DNA from: Methylocystis sp. MJC1
GTDB lineage: Bacteria > Pseudomonadota > Alphaproteobacteria > Rhizobiales > Beijerinckiaceae
DNA length: 64,000 nt
NCBI RefSeq assembly: GCF_026427715.1
Contig: NZ_CP107558.1
Location: 2,717,001 to 2,781,000 of the forward strand
Direction of reading: 5' to 3'
Part shown: positions 1 to 10,680 of the stretch, piece by piece
Layout: each line of letters opens with the position of its first letter
Numbering within the stretch: the first letter of the stretch is position 1
Notes under the pieces: model-generated
Database searches by the model: none
What the model saw: the letters and a program-made list of their open reading frames with translations, nothing else
What the model was told of the DNA's origin: nothing
Position numbers and translations under genes: made by a program

Positions 1-785
1 TGCGCAGGCGGCGCGTTGAACCACAGGAATCCGAGCCCCGCGCCGATCATCGCGGAACAGACGATGGTCAGCTCGCCCGCGCCCGCGACGTAATTGACGC
101 CGAGATAGTTCGAGAAGATCGAATTGCCGACGAGATAGGCGAAGATCGCGAATGTGCCGACTGCGATCATCGAGGGCACGATGGCGAGGCCGTCGAGACC
201 ATCGGTGAGATTGACGCAATTGCCCGCGGCGACGATGACGAAAGCGCCGAAGACGATAAAGAACAGGCCAAGCGAGCCGACGTAACCCTTCACCATCGGT
301 ATGGCGAGATTCGACATGTTCTCGCCGCCCACTTTCATCATCAGATAGCAGGCGACGCCGGCGGCGAGAAACTCGAGCGCAAGGCGCGCCTTGCCGGAGA
401 AGCCGGCATGCGATTGCTTCGTCACCTTGAGGTAATCGTCGTAAAAGCCGATCGCGCCGAAGGACGCCGTGACGAAGAGCACGATCCACACATAATAGTT
501 GCGCAGATTGGCCCACAGCAGCGTTGCGGCGATGAGGCCGGAGAGGATCATCAGCCCGCCCATGGTGGGCGTGCCTTTTTTGGTCAGAAGATGCGACTCG
601 GGGCCGTCCTCGCGGATCGGCTGGCCCTTGCCCTGCTTGAGGCGCAGCGCCGCGATAATATTCGGGCCAAAGAAGAAGACGAAGAACAGCGCCGTCGCCG
701 CCGCCATGGCGGCCCGGAAGGTGATGTAGCGGAAAATGTTGAGCGGACTGTAGAGATAAGACAGATCCGCAAGCAGCGTCAGCAT
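1..785 (-). CDS. mraY: phospho-N-acetylmuramoyl-pentapeptide transferase MraY (5' part, runs off the window)
   Basis: Inner-membrane enzyme that moves phospho-MurNAc-pentapeptide from the UDP-linked precursor to undecaprenyl phosphate, giving lipid I. The reading frame opens at the ATG at 783-785 ([14 protein letters not shown]) and 261 codons are visible of the roughly 360 usual for the family, so the C-terminal third is missing off the left edge. Seen in the translation: the conserved TPTMGGLMI segment near residue 75, the DDYLK aspartate pair near residue 118, and [10 protein letters not shown] near residue 200, all diagnostic for MraY, with several hydrophobic helices between. It starts 10 bases after the murF stop codon, as expected in a division/cell wall operon. 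Confidence 0.96.
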   Translation of the reverse strand, partial: MLTLLADLSYLYSPLNIFRYITFRAAMAAATALFFVFFFGPNIIAALRLKQGKGQPIREDGPESHLLTKKGTPTMGGLMILSGLIAATLLWANLRNYYVWIVLFVTASFGAIGFYDDYLKVTKQSHAGFSGKARLALEFLAAGVACYLMMKVGGENMSNLAIPMVKGYVGSLGLFFIVFGAFVIVAAGNCVNLTDGLDGLAIVPSMIAVGTFAIFAYLVGNSIFSNYLGVNYVAGAGELTIVCSAMIGAGLGFLWFNAPPA

Positions 786-795
786 ACAGTAGTCC

Positions 796-2214
796 TCAAC
801 TGGCCATCTCGGGCGCGAATTTGGCTTTCGCCGCAGCGACAATCCTCGACATGCGCGACCCGTTGGAGCCCTTGATCATGACGACGTCCCCCGACCGAAT
901 TGCGGCGAGGATGGGCTCTTCCAGCTCCAGAGCCGTGGCGCGATGGGCGGCGCGCATGGGCTCCGGCGCAGCGTAAAAGAGCTGCTGCATCAGCGGCCCA
1001 GCCGTGAACAGCAGATCAACCTTGGCTCGCGCGACGTCCTCCGCCAGCGCAGCGTGTAGATTCCCGCCTTCTGGACCAAGCTCCAACATGTCGCCGAGCA
1101 CGGCGATGCGGCGTCCGCCCGCGCCCGGCACCGCCGCGGCAAGCAGCTCCAGCGCCGCGCGCATGGAGGTCGGATTGGCGTTGTAGCTCTCGTCGATGAG
1201 CGTGAAGGAGCCCTCCGCGACGGGAAGCGTTTCGCGCTGGCCGCGCCCCGTGGGCGGCGCGAAATCGACGAGCGTCGCGGCGGCCTCTTCGAGATCGAGA
1301 TCGAAAGAAACGGCGACGAGCAGCGCGGCAAGCGAATTGAGCGCGATGTGCTTGCCGGGCGCGCCGATGCGATAGGTAAGACGCCGGCCGAGAATCTCCG
1401 CCTCGACCTCGCAGCCGCCGTCGGTCTGCTTATATGCAATGAGCCGCGCCTGCGCGCCGTCGGCCTCGCCGAAATCGAGAACATGTCCCGCGTAAGGCGC
1501 CGCCGCGGCGGCGAGCTGCTCATATTCCGCGTCATCGCGATTGATGATTGCGACGCCGCCTTCGAGGCCCGCAAAGATTTCCGCCTTGGCGTCGGCGATG
1601 GCCTCGAGAGAGGCGAAATGTTCGAGATGCACGGGCGCGACGCGCGTCACCACCGCGACATGGGGGCGAACCTGCCCGACGAGGCCGGCGATTTCGCCGG
1701 CGTGATTCATGCCGATCTCGAAAACGCCATAGCGCGACGAAGCCGGCATCCGCGCCAGCGACAGCGACACGCCCCATTGATTATTGTAAGAAGCCGCGGA
1801 GGCGTGCGTGGCGCCAAAATGCGCCAGCATCAGCCGCGTCATGTCCTTCGTCGAGGTCTTGCCGACCGAGCCGGTGATGGCGGCGATGAAGGCGGCCGTG
1901 CGGTCGCGCGCGCGCATGCCGAGAAGCTCCAGCGAACGCTGCACGTCCTTGACGACGAAAAGCGGCCCGGCGCCTGCAAGCTCACGCGCATGTTCTTCGT
2001 CGATCACGACCGCGGCGGCGCCCTTCTCGAAAGCCGCGCGGACGAATTCATGACCGTCGCGCGCCTCGCCCTTGATGGCGACGAAAAGATCGCCGGGCTG
2101 TAGCGTGCGCGTGTCGATCGAGACGCCCGTCGCCTGGCGCGCCAGCGCGCCGCTGACGCGAGCCTGCAAGGCGCCGACAAGCGCCAGTCCCGACCATAGA
2201 GTTTCCTGCTTCAT
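796..2214 (-). CDS. murF: UDP-N-acetylmuramoyl-tripeptide--D-alanyl-D-alanine ligase MurF
   Basis: Cytoplasmic ATP-dependent ligase adding D-Ala-D-Ala to UDP-MurNAc-tripeptide, the last soluble step of peptidoglycan precursor synthesis. 472 residues, normal for the family. The N-terminal substrate domain carries [18 protein letters not shown] (about residues 32-49), followed by the Mur ligase P-loop [12 protein letters not shown] near residue 113, the YNNQWGV segment near 143, and a C-terminal ligase domain with [15 protein letters not shown] near 341 and LGDMLELG near 373. The start ATG overlaps the murE stop by 4 bases (ATGA), which fixes the start and indicates translational coupling. Confidence 0.97.
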   Translation of the reverse strand: MKQETLWSGLALVGALQARVSGALARQATGVSIDTRTLQPGDLFVAIKGEARDGHEFVRAAFEKGAAAVVIDEEHARELAGAGPLFVVKDVQRSLELLGMRARDRTAAFIAAITGSVGKTSTKDMTRLMLAHFGATHASAASYNNQWGVSLSLARMPASSRYGVFEIGMNHAGEIAGLVGQVRPHVAVVTRVAPVHLEHFASLEAIADAKAEIFAGLEGGVAIINRDDAEYEQLAAAAAPYAGHVLDFGEADGAQARLIAYKQTDGGCEVEAEILGRRLTYRIGAPGKHIALNSLAALLVAVSFDLDLEEAAATLVDFAPPTGRGQRETLPVAEGSFTLIDESYNANPTSMRAALELLAAAVPGAGGRRIAVLGDMLELGPEGGNLHAALAEDVARAKVDLLFTAGPLMQQLFYAAPEPMRAAHRATALELEEPILAAIRSGDVVMIKGSNGSRMSRIVAAAKAKFAPEMAS

Positions 2215-3665
2215 GAGCCGTGCTCCTGCAGCGCTTTCGTGACAGCTTCGTGGTCGGAAAAGGGCAATATGCGATTGCCGACGATCTGGCCAGTCTCATG
2301 CCCCTTGCCGGCAACGACGAGCGCATCGCCGGCGCGAAGGCTCGCGACCGCCTGGGATATGGCCTCCCCCCGGTCTGCGATCTCGATGATCTGCGCCGGA
2401 CCAGCGCTTTTTGCGCCGTCGATGATCGCTGCGCGAATCAGGGTCGGATCCTCGCTTCGGGGATTGTCGTCCGTAATGATCGCGACATCGGCGGCGCGCG
2501 CGGCGATCTCGCCCATCAGCGCCCGCTTGCCCTTATCGCGGTCGCCGCCGCAGCCGAAAGCGACGATGAGCCGGCCCTTGGTCAGCGGCCGCAGCGTCGC
2601 GAGCACTTTTTCGAGCGCGTCGGGCTTATGGGCGTAATCGACGAAGACCGGCGCGCCATTGCGGGCGCCGACGAGTTCGAGGCGCCCAGGAGCGCCCTGG
2701 AGATGGTCGAGCGCGGCGAAGACTCGCGCAGGATCGTCTCCGCACGCGATGGCGAGCCCCGCCGCAACGAGCGCGTTGGAGGTCTGAAAGGCGCCGGTGA
2801 GCGGCAGTTCGATCTTATAATCCTTGCCGGCGTGGCTGATGTCGAGGCTCGTCGCCAGCGCGTGCGGGCGCGCGTCTTTCAGCACGATTGCCGCGCCCTT
2901 GGCGCCGACCCCGAAGACGCTCAGCCCGCGGGCGTTGCAAACCGCGGCGACGCGCACCGCCACATCGCTGTCGGCGTCGATCACCGCCGTCTGGCCGGGC
3001 TGCAGCAGCGTATCGAAGAGGCGCATCTTCGCCGCGAAATAGTCTTCCATGTCGCGGTGGTGGTCGAGATGGTCGCGCGAGAAATTGGTGAAGCCCGCCG
3101 CGCTCAGCCGCACGCCATCGAGGCGGCGCTGGTCGATCCCGAGCGAAGAGGCTTCCATCGCGAGGTGCGTCACGCCCTGCTCAGCGAGCTCGGCCAGCGT
3201 CTTGTGTAATTCGATGGGCCCAGGCGTCGTCAGCGCGCCATAATGGGCACCCTTGGAGTCCACGACGCCGACCGTGCCGAGCGAGGCCGCCTCATGGCCC
3301 ATCGCCGCCCAGATCTGCCGCAAAAAGGCGACGACGGAGGTCTTGCCGCTCGTGCCCGTGACCGCGACGATGGTTTGCGGCTGGCGCGGATAGAAGCGCG
3401 CCGCCGCGCGCGCCACGGCCGCCCGAACGTCGGGAACGACGACCAGCGGCAAGGCGCATTCGGCTGGGCGCTCAGCGACGACGACCGCCGCGCCGCGCGC
3501 CTTGGCGTCCCCCACAAAAGCAAGACCATCCCCGGCATGGCCAGGGATGGCGAAAAAGGTAAAGCCCTCGCTGACGACGCGGCTGTCCGCCGACAGGCCG
3601 GCGATCTCGATGTTCCCGAGGGAAGGGTCGAGATTGTCCGTGGCGAGGAGTTCAGAGAGACGCAT
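2211..3665 (-). CDS. murE: UDP-N-acetylmuramoyl-L-alanyl-D-glutamate--2,6-diaminopimelate ligase MurE
   Basis: Cytoplasmic ligase adding the third residue of the peptidoglycan stem peptide. 484 residues. The P-loop TGTSGKTS lies near residue 104 and the C-terminal domain contains DDNPRSEDP near residue 400. The DNPR motif marks the meso-diaminopimelate-specific class rather than the lysine class, matching a Gram-negative wall. SADSRVV near residue 25 is the typical UDP-binding start of MurE. It shares one base with the upstream ftsI stop (TGATG) and four with murF, so the three genes are tightly coupled. Confidence 0.97.
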   Translation of the reverse strand: MRLSELLATDNLDPSLGNIEIAGLSADSRVVSEGFTFFAIPGHAGDGLAFVGDAKARGAAVVVAERPAECALPLVVVPDVRAAVARAAARFYPRQPQTIVAVTGTSGKTSVVAFLRQIWAAMGHEAASLGTVGVVDSKGAHYGALTTPGPIELHKTLAELAEQGVTHLAMEASSLGIDQRRLDGVRLSAAGFTNFSRDHLDHHRDMEDYFAAKMRLFDTLLQPGQTAVIDADSDVAVRVAAVCNARGLSVFGVGAKGAAIVLKDARPHALATSLDISHAGKDYKIELPLTGAFQTSNALVAAGLAIACGDDPARVFAALDHLQGAPGRLELVGARNGAPVFVDYAHKPDALEKVLATLRPLTKGRLIVAFGCGGDRDKGKRALMGEIAARAADVAIITDDNPRSEDPTLIRAAIIDGAKSAGPAQIIEIADRGEAISQAVASLRAGDALVVAGKGHETGQIVGNRILPFSDHEAVTKALQEHGS

Positions 3666-5494
3666 CAGTGGCCATGGCCTCCGGCAGCAGGAACATTGGC
3701 CATGCCATAACCGAGTTTGGCGAGCAGCGGGAAGGGCGTATGCGGCGGCTCGAAGCGCGGCGCGAGGCCGAGGATCGGCCCTGTGCGCTCGATGATCTGA
3801 CCAGTGACGAAGCCGGCGTTATAGGCGGCGGTGGCGTAGCCGCCGTCCTCGGGCCGGCCCTGCGGCTCATCCATGATGGTGAGGAAGAGATATTTCGGCT
3901 TGTCCGACGGTGCGACGGCCATGAAGGTCGTGAACAGGCGGGTCTTGCTGTAATGGCCGCCGATGACCTTTTCCGCAGTGCCGGTTTTGCCGCCAACGAA
4001 ATAGCCGTCGACATTCACCTTTCTGGCTGAGCCAATTTCCGCGTTGAGGCGCATGAGATAGCGCATCGACTCGCTCGTCTCGGGCTTCACCACCTGCACG
4101 GCGTTCTTCATCGCCTCTTCCTGCGAGCGCTTCAGGAAGGTCGGCGTGATGAGATAGCCGCCATTCATCAGCGCGCCGACCGCCATCATCGCCTGTAGCG
4201 GCGCAACGGCGAGACCATGGCCGAAGGCGATGGTCATGGTGTTCAGCTCGCTCCAATGCTTCGGATAGATCGGCTCGGCGCTTTCGGGCAGCTCCGTGCG
4301 CATACGCGTGAGCTGGCCCATCTTGCGCAAAAACACCTTGTGCTTCTCGACGCCCTGCCCCATCGCCATGCGCGCGGTGCCGATATTCGATGAATAAGTG
4401 AAGACCTCCGGCACTGTCAGCGCCCGGTTTCGCGCGTGATAATCATGGATCTTGAAGCGGCCGAAGGTGAGCACGCCGCGCGCGTCTAGGCGCGAGCCCA
4501 GATTGACCTTGCCGGAGTCGAGCGCCATCGAGATGGTCAGCGCCTTGAAGGTCGAGCCCATCTCATAGACGCCGACATTCATGCGGTTGATGTGGGTGAG
4601 GTCGAGCGCGTTGGCGTTTTCTTCGGTCGGATGATTGGGGTCGTAGTCCGGCAGCGAGGCCAGCGCGATCACTTCTCCAGTGTTGACGTCTAGGATCGCT
4701 GCGGCGCCGGCTTTCGCCTTGAAGCGAGTAACGCCTTTTTCCAGCTCGTCGCGCAGCGCATGGGTCGCGCGAATGTCGAGCGACAGCGTGATCGGCTGAA
4801 GCTCGTCGGGCGTGATGCCGAAGCCGAGATTATGCAGATCGGCGAGCCCTTGCCCGTCGATATATTTCTCGATTCCCGCAATGCCCTGGTTGTCGATATT
4901 GGCGAAGCCCAGCACATGCGCGCCGATCGGTCCGTTCGGATAGACGCGCTTGTTTTCGGCGATGAGTCCGACGCCCGGCAGGCCGAGGTGGAAAACCTCG
5001 TCGCGCTGATGCGGCGTGACTTCGCGCTTCACCCAGACGAAACCCTTCTTCGCGGCGCCGAGACGCTCGCGCAATTCTTTTGAAGGGACGTCGGGCAGAA
5101 CGGCGGTGAGAAGCTCCGTCGCCTCGTCCTTGTCGATGAGGCGTCGCGGCTCTGCGAAGACCGACATCACTTTCACGTCGCTCGCCAGCACTTCGCCGTT
5201 GCGGTCGAGAATATCGGGACGCGAGGCGGAAACCGCTTCGGCGGCGGGATGACGGATCGTCTCCGGCTTGAAACCAAGATAGACGAGCTTGGCGCAAATG
5301 ACGCCGTAAAGGACGAGGAAGCCGAGCGCGGCGAGGCGCATGCGCGAAGCGCTCGAATCGAGGCTCGTCGAAAAGACGGCGCGCATCATGCCCGCATATT
5401 TCGACGGCTTCTTGGTCGGGCGCGGCGGCGGCGTTTCGAGCATGTCCGGCATGGGCTCGGGCGTGGGCTCCCAGTTGGGCTGACGCTCTGTCAT
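3665..5494 (-). CDS. ftsI: septal peptidoglycan transpeptidase FtsI (PBP3)
   Basis: Class B penicillin-binding protein that cross-links septal peptidoglycan during division. 609 residues. A proline-rich cytoplasmic tail of about 50 residues precedes one transmembrane segment (about 55-75). The dimerisation/pedestal region follows (SRPDILDRNGEVLA at 91-104). The transpeptidase domain carries all three active-site motifs: STFK at 314-317 (nucleophile serine), SSN at 368-370 and KTGT at 503-506. Overlaps ftsL by 4 bases upstream and murE by one base downstream. The extended N-terminal tail is a little longer than in enteric FtsI. Confidence 0.96.
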   Translation of the reverse strand: MTERQPNWEPTPEPMPDMLETPPPRPTKKPSKYAGMMRAVFSTSLDSSASRMRLAALGFLVLYGVICAKLVYLGFKPETIRHPAAEAVSASRPDILDRNGEVLASDVKVMSVFAEPRRLIDKDEATELLTAVLPDVPSKELRERLGAAKKGFVWVKREVTPHQRDEVFHLGLPGVGLIAENKRVYPNGPIGAHVLGFANIDNQGIAGIEKYIDGQGLADLHNLGFGITPDELQPITLSLDIRATHALRDELEKGVTRFKAKAGAAAILDVNTGEVIALASLPDYDPNHPTEENANALDLTHINRMNVGVYEMGSTFKALTISMALDSGKVNLGSRLDARGVLTFGRFKIHDYHARNRALTVPEVFTYSSNIGTARMAMGQGVEKHKVFLRKMGQLTRMRTELPESAEPIYPKHWSELNTMTIAFGHGLAVAPLQAMMAVGALMNGGYLITPTFLKRSQEEAMKNAVQVVKPETSESMRYLMRLNAEIGSARKVNVDGYFVGGKTGTAEKVIGGHYSKTRLFTTFMAVAPSDKPKYLFLTIMDEPQGRPEDGGYATAAYNAGFVTGQIIERTGPILGLAPRFEPPHTPFPLLAKLGYGMANVPAAGGHGH

Positions 5495-5970
5495 GGCTTT
5501 TTGGGCTCGCGGCTCGGGCTCTGCGGATTGGCGCTCGGCGCCTTGCTGGTTGCGACGGTTTTGGGCGTCGCGGTCTTCGGCTTGGCGGCCTGGGGCTTCG
5601 GCGTCGTCGTCGGCGCGCTCGGCAGCGCGGAAGGCGTCGCAGGCGCGGAGAGGCCGATCTCGCTGAGCTTGGCCCCGATCGCGTCGCTACGGGTCTTCTG
5701 CGGCAAGGCCGCCGCCGGCACGAGCTGCGACACCTGAAGCGGCTTCAACTCTGGCAAATATTTGTCGGCCAGCGGCTGCAGGCGCTCGGGGCGCGTCATA
5801 TAGGCCCATTCCGCCCGCAAAACGGCGATGGCGTCGCGCTCGGCCTTGATCTCCAGCTTTGTCTTGGTGATCTGCTCGAGGCGATAGGCCGTCTGATATT
5901 TGATCGTATAGGCGTAGACCGCCGAGCTGATCAGCGCCGCCACCGCGAGAATGTTGAGAAGCCGGAGCAT
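5491..5970 (-). CDS. ftsL: cell division protein FtsL
   Basis: Small bitopic divisome protein that normally works with FtsB and FtsQ to activate FtsWI. 159 residues: an N-terminal hydrophobic helix (LLNILAVAALISSAVYAYTI, about residues 4-23), then a charged heptad-like stretch (about 30-58) suggestive of a coiled coil, then WAYMTRPERLQPLADKYLP, a segment common in alphaproteobacterial FtsL. The last 70 residues are a low-complexity Pro/Ala/Lys/Thr tail with no clear fold. Assignment rests on topology, this motif and the position between rsmH and ftsI; primary sequence of FtsL is poorly conserved. Confidence 0.88.
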   Translation of the reverse strand: MLRLLNILAVAALISSAVYAYTIKYQTAYRLEQITKTKLEIKAERDAIAVLRAEWAYMTRPERLQPLADKYLPELKPLQVSQLVPAAALPQKTRSDAIGAKLSEIGLSAPATPSALPSAPTTTPKPQAAKPKTATPKTVATSKAPSANPQSPSREPKKP

Positions 5971-7010
5971 CAGACTTTTCCTTTCTCGCGCGTCGGGAGG
6001 CGCACAAGCCGCGTCAGCTTGTCGCCGAGCGGCAGCGCAGCCGACGTCGTGCGCGTCGCATGGCGCAGCTTCGCCGAACGGGCGCGCGGATTGGCCTCGA
6101 CTTCCTCGCGCGTCGGCGCGATCGGCTGGCGGCCCTCGCAGACGAAGCTCGCTTCCGGCGGCGCAGCTTCGCCGGGCAGACGGCGCGAGCCAGTCTCGCC
6201 ACGTCCCGACCGCTCGGCGAGGAACTGCTTGACGATGCGGTCTTCGAGCGAATGGAAGGTCACGACGACGAGGCGCCCGCCGGGGCCAAGCGTGCGCTCC
6301 GCCGCCGCGAGACCGTCGAGCAATTCGCCGAGCTCGTCATTGACCGCAATGCGCAGCGCCTGGAAGCTTTTTGTCGCGGGGTGAATATCGCCCGGCCGTC
6401 CCGGCGCGACGCGCGCGATCATTTCGGCCAGCGCCTTGGTGGAGGTGAAAGGCGCGAGATTGCGGTCGTGGGCGATGGCGCGGGCGATGCGGCGCGAGGC
6501 GCGCTCCTCGCCGTAGTAATAGAGAATATTCGCGAGCGTCTCTTCGTCCGCCTCATTGACGATATCGGCGGCGGAGACGCCCCTGCCCTCCATGCGCATA
6601 TCGAGCGGGCCGTCGCCGCGAAAGGAAAAGCCGCGCTCGGCCTGGTCGAATTGCATGGACGAGACGCCGATGTCGAAGACGGCGCCGTCGAGGGGAACGA
6701 AGTCCTGCGCTCGCGCAACCTCCTCGAGCTGCGAGAAGCGCGCCTCGACAAGCGTGAGCCGCCCCTGCGCCTGCGCCACGAGATCGGCGCCGCCGGCGAT
6801 GGCGGTCGGATCGCGATCGAGCGCCAGAACCTTCGTATCGGCGGCGGCGAGCAAGGCGCGCGTATAGCCGCCAGCGCCGAATGTGCCGTCGAGATAGCGC
6901 CCGCCGTCGCGCGGCTGCAGCGCCTCGATCACCTCATTGAGCAGCACGGGCACATGCCGGGCCGGACCTTCGCCGGCCGGCGGCTCATCCGCGCCGCGGT
7001 CCCTTCCCAT
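5970..7010 (-). CDS. rsmH: 16S rRNA (cytosine(1402)-N4)-methyltransferase RsmH
   Basis: S-adenosylmethionine-dependent enzyme methylating N4 of C1402 in the decoding centre of 16S rRNA. The conserved core begins at [13 protein letters not shown]; the SAM site is seen as [14 protein letters not shown] followed by ALDRDP, and [13 protein letters not shown] near the C-terminus is diagnostic. Several in-frame starts exist (7196, 7130, 7034, 7010). I prefer 7010 because a GAGGGCGAG ribosome binding site lies a suitable distance upstream and the resulting 346 residues fit the family; 7034 is nearly as good. First gene of the division cluster here; no mraZ precedes it. Confidence 0.95.
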   Translation of the reverse strand: MGRDRGADEPPAGEGPARHVPVLLNEVIEALQPRDGGRYLDGTFGAGGYTRALLAAADTKVLALDRDPTAIAGGADLVAQAQGRLTLVEARFSQLEEVARAQDFVPLDGAVFDIGVSSMQFDQAERGFSFRGDGPLDMRMEGRGVSAADIVNEADEETLANILYYYGEERASRRIARAIAHDRNLAPFTSTKALAEMIARVAPGRPGDIHPATKSFQALRIAVNDELGELLDGLAAAERTLGPGGRLVVVTFHSLEDRIVKQFLAERSGRGETGSRRLPGEAAPPEASFVCEGRQPIAPTREEVEANPRARSAKLRHATRTTSAALPLGDKLTRLVRLPTREKGKV

Positions 7011-7268
7011 CACGCTCGCCCTCGCATTCGCCATCGCCGCCGCCCCGACGCGTCGGACCGGCGCGACCGAGCCCTTTAAAGGCTCACGCGCGGTCCGAAG
7101 GCGTCGCGGCGAAAACGGTTGGCGGGCCATGGTTCGTTCAAAGCGTCGGCGGAGCGGCGGACAAGCCGCGGCGCCGCCTCCGGCGCCAAACAGCATTAAG
7201 CTTTGTTAGTATTAAGAGAGGGTTACCAGCTCCCGCGAGAATTCGTCTCGAATTATCGTGGCCGGTCC

Positions 7269-7351
7269 CGTCATTGCGAGCGAAGCGAAGCAATCCAGGG
7301 CCGCGATAGCCGCTCTGGTTTGCTTCGTCGCTGCGCTCCTCGCAATGACGG
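7269..7351. repeat. family A palindromic repeat, copy A1
   Basis: An 83-base imperfect palindrome whose left arm (CGTCATTGCGAGCGAAGCGA...) is mirrored by the right arm ending CTCGCAATGACGG. Further copies are near 17705, 30263, 40706 and 45645. It lies between rnpB and rsmH. Confidence 0.9.
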
Positions 7352-7368
7352 CCCGCTGCAAAAACCGG

Positions 7369-7758
<390 letters not shown>

Positions 7759-7763
7759 ATTCA

Positions 7764-7792
7764 GGGATAGGGAGCGGACGACGGAAGGTCAA
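7764..7792 (-). promoter_or_regulatory. sigma-70-type promoter of rnpB
   Basis: On the minus strand TTGACC (7792-7787) is followed after exactly 17 bases by TATCCC (7769-7764), placing a start at the predicted 5' end of rnpB about 6 bases further on. Confidence 0.7.
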
Positions 7793-7808
7793 GGCGCGCC
7801 GATCCATC

Positions 7809-8339
7809 TCATCCGCGTAGGAGCGGGATCGCTTGGCGCCATCCGACCCACCGTGGCTGGCGCGCCCGCGCCGACGCCATCGCACCGGCCGCAAGCCCGA
7901 AAGCGAAGGCGACATAGGTGGCCGCCAGCGATTTCTTTGAAAGCGCCAATTCCCAGCCCGGCGTAAAACGATGCGGCGTCGCGCCGTAATCCACGACCGC
8001 GGCGATTCCCGACATGGCGAAGGCGTCCCGCAGCAGGTCCCACATCGAGCGCGGCGGATTGCGCGCCAGCCAGGCCTCGAAGAATCCCGCCCATAGCACC
8101 GACGCCAGGTGATGGGTGACGAAGCCGACCAGCGTGTGGCGCGCCGTGGGCTGCTCGACTTTCGCGGCCGCGTCGCCCTGAACCCAATGGCTCGTGGCGT
8201 TCAACGGCTGCAGCGCTCCCTTGCCCTCCGACTTGGCGAGCGCCGCCAAAGCGCCAGCCGAAACGAGCGCCGCCACCGTGCCCGTCACCACGGCCGAGAA
8301 GCCGAGCTGCGACCATCCGTTGTCCATAACCTTGTTCAT
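7809..8339 (-). CDS. hypothetical small membrane protein
   Basis: Not recognised as a characterised family. 176 residues with about four hydrophobic segments (near 12-35, 75-95, 105-120 and 140-165), so probably an inner-membrane protein. The conserved-looking stretch DYGATPHRFTPGWELALSKK lies between the last two segments. A GGAGG ribosome binding site precedes the ATG at 8337-8339. It ends 17 bases before the -35 box of rnpB and is divergent from priA with under 100 bases between. Codon usage and Shine-Dalgarno sequence support a real gene; function unknown. Confidence 0.8.
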   Translation of the reverse strand: MNKVMDNGWSQLGFSAVVTGTVAALVSAGALAALAKSEGKGALQPLNATSHWVQGDAAAKVEQPTARHTLVGFVTHHLASVLWAGFFEAWLARNPPRSMWDLLRDAFAMSGIAAVVDYGATPHRFTPGWELALSKKSLAATYVAFAFGLAAGAMASARARQPRWVGWRQAIPLLRG

Positions 8340-8436
8340 GCGGGCCTCCAGAGAGCATCTTTTGCAGGAGCAACCGCAGGGAGCGGGCTTCGTTCCGCGG
8401 CTTCCGGCGGCGCATGAGATGCTTTAAGCCGTCGCC

Positions 8437-10680
8437 ATGAGCGCGGCGCAGGATCATTCGAAAAGGGCCCATACCGTCGACGTGCTGGCGCCGGTCGCCG
8501 TCGACACGACCTATTCCTACCTCGCCCCGCCCGCCCTCGGCTTGCAGCCGGGCGACAGCGTGCAAGTTCCACTCGGAGCCCGCGAGGCCTATGGGGTCGT
8601 CTGGTCCGTCGACGACGCGGAACGGCCGCGCGGCAATCTCAAGACCGTCATCACGCGCCTCGACCGGCCGCCGCTCTCGCAGAAACTGCGCGATTTCATC
8701 GACTGGCTCGCGCGCTACACGTTGACGCCGCGCGGCATGGCGCTGCGCCTCGCAACCCGCGCCGCAGAGGAAGCCGCGCCCGATACGTTGCGCACGCTCT
8801 ATCGCGCGGGCGGGAAAAAGCCCGAGCGCCTCACGCCCACACGCGCGCGTGTGTTGGAAGCTGCCCAAGGCGGCATGGCCTTCTCCAAGAAAGCGCTCGC
8901 CGAAGCCGCCGCCTGCTCGACGGGCGTGATCGACGGGCTCGTCGACGAAGGCGCATTAGAGACAATCGCAGCGCCGCCGGAACCCGTCGCGCGCGCGCTC
9001 GACCCCGATTTCGCTGCGCCCTTACTCGAGCCCGCGCAACGCGAAGCGGCAGACGCATTGACCGACGCCGTGCGCGCGCGCGCGTTCAAACCCTTTTTGC
9101 TCGAAGGCGTCACCGGCTCCGGCAAAACCGAAGTCTATTTCGAGGCCGTCGCGGCGGCGTTGAAGGACGGCGGCCAGGCCCTCGTGATGATGCCGGAGAT
9201 TGCGCTCACGGCGCAATTTCTCGAGCGCTTCGCGGCGCGCTTTGGCGAGAAGCCGGCGGAATGGCACTCGGGCGTCTCCGAGCGCAAACGCGCGCGTATC
9301 TGGCGCGCCGCCGCCACAGGGGAGTTGAGCGTCGTCGCGGGCGCGCGCTCGGCGTTATTCCTCCCCTTCCGTGACCTTCGCCTCATCGTCGTCGACGAAG
9401 AACATGAGGGCGCTTACAAACAGGACGACGGCGCCTCTTATCACGCGCGCGACATGGCGGTGGTGCGCGCGCGTATCGAGAACGCAGCGATCGTGCTCGC
9501 TTCCGCGACGCCCTCGATCGAAACGCGCGTCAACGCCGAACGCGGACGCTACGGCCATTTGCGCCTGCATGCGCGCGCCGGCTCTCGCGCCATGCCGCTG
9601 CTCGAGCCGATCGACATGCGCGTCCAGGGCGCAGAACGCGGACGCTGGATTGCGCCGCGGCTTGCGCTCGCCATCGGCGAAACCATCGCGCGCGGCGAAC
9701 AGGCGCTGCTCTTTCTCAATCGTCGCGGCTATGCGCCTTTGACGCTCTGTCGTGATTGCGGCCATCGCTTCCGCTGCACGCAATGCGACGCCTGGCTTGT
9801 CGAACATCGCTTCCGTCGCGCGCTCGTCTGCCATCACTGCGGCCATACGGAGCGGCGCCCTGACACATGCCCGGAATGCGGCGCCGAAGATTCGCTGACT
9901 GCTTGCGGCCCCGGCGTCGAGCGCCTCGCCGAAGAAGCCGCAACGCTCTTTCCCGACGCGCGCATTCTCGTGCTCTCGTCTGACTTCCCCGGCGGCGCCG
10001 AGAGGTTGCGACGCGAGCTCGATGAAATCGCCAAAGGCGCTTTCGACATTGTCATCGGCACGCAGCTCGTCGCCAAGGGTCACAACTTTCCGCATCTCAC
10101 TTTGGTGGGCGTCATCGATGCGGATTTGGGGCTCGGCAGCGGCGATCCGCGTTCGGCCGAGCGCACCTTTCAATTGCTCAATCAAGTGACCGGACGCGCC
10201 GGGCGCGGCGACAAGCCGGGACGCGCGCTCATTCAAACATTCCAGCCCGAGCATCCCGTGATTACTGCGCTGCTCTCGGGCGACGCGGAGAAATTCTACG
10301 CGCAGGAAATCGCGCTGCGCGAACGCGCCGGACTGCCGCCCTTCGGGCGCCTTGCGGCGCTCATCGTCTCCGGCAAGGACGCTGCCACGGCGGAAGCGCA
10401 TGCGCGCGCCTTGGCGCGCGCCGCGCATGAATTGCCGGCGTCTCCGCGCTATCGCGTCGCCGCGCTCGGCGGTCTGCCGGAGGCCGATGAAATCATGATG
10501 CTCGGCCCGGCCGAGGCGCCGATCGCGCTCATTCGCGGCCGCTTTCGCTACCGCCTGCTCGTGAAGGCGCCGCGCAGCGCCGATGTGCAATGCTTCCTGC
10601 GCGATCTCATTGCAACGGCGCCGAAAGAGCGCGGCGGCGTGCGTGTGCAGATCGACGTCGATCCGCAGAGTTTTATGTGA
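8437..10680 (+). CDS. priA: primosomal protein N' (replication restart helicase PriA)
   Basis: Superfamily 2 helicase that recognises stalled or D-loop forks and reloads the replicative helicase. 747 residues. An N-terminal DNA-binding domain (about 12-110) is followed by Walker A GVTGSGKTE (224-232) and the DEEH box in VVDEEHEGAYKQDD. The zinc-binding insertion has paired cysteines in CRDCGHRFRCTQCD and CHHCGH/CPECGAED. Helicase motifs V-VI follow (GTQLVAKGHNFP, QVTGRAGRGDKPG). It is divergent from the small membrane protein gene and appears monocistronic. Confidence 0.97.
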   Translation: MSAAQDHSKRAHTVDVLAPVAVDTTYSYLAPPALGLQPGDSVQVPLGAREAYGVVWSVDDAERPRGNLKTVITRLDRPPLSQKLRDFIDWLARYTLTPRGMALRLATRAAEEAAPDTLRTLYRAGGKKPERLTPTRARVLEAAQGGMAFSKKALAEAAACSTGVIDGLVDEGALETIAAPPEPVARALDPDFAAPLLEPAQREAADALTDAVRARAFKPFLLEGVTGSGKTEVYFEAVAAALKDGGQALVMMPEIALTAQFLERFAARFGEKPAEWHSGVSERKRARIWRAAATGELSVVAGARSALFLPFRDLRLIVVDEEHEGAYKQDDGASYHARDMAVVRARIENAAIVLASATPSIETRVNAERGRYGHLRLHARAGSRAMPLLEPIDMRVQGAERGRWIAPRLALAIGETIARGEQALLFLNRRGYAPLTLCRDCGHRFRCTQCDAWLVEHRFRRALVCHHCGHTERRPDTCPECGAEDSLTACGPGVERLAEEAATLFPDARILVLSSDFPGGAERLRRELDEIAKGAFDIVIGTQLVAKGHNFPHLTLVGVIDADLGLGSGDPRSAERTFQLLNQVTGRAGRGDKPGRALIQTFQPEHPVITALLSGDAEKFYAQEIALRERAGLPPFGRLAALIVSGKDAATAEAHARALARAAHELPASPRYRVAALGGLPEADEIMMLGPAEAPIALIRGRFRYRLLVKAPRSADVQCFLRDLIATAPKERGGVRVQIDVDPQSFM

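Noticed and set aside
7789..8868. 359-codon minus-strand frame spanning the rnpB promoter side and the priA start
   Set aside because: Shadow of the 176-residue membrane protein and priA; it crosses two certain gene starts.
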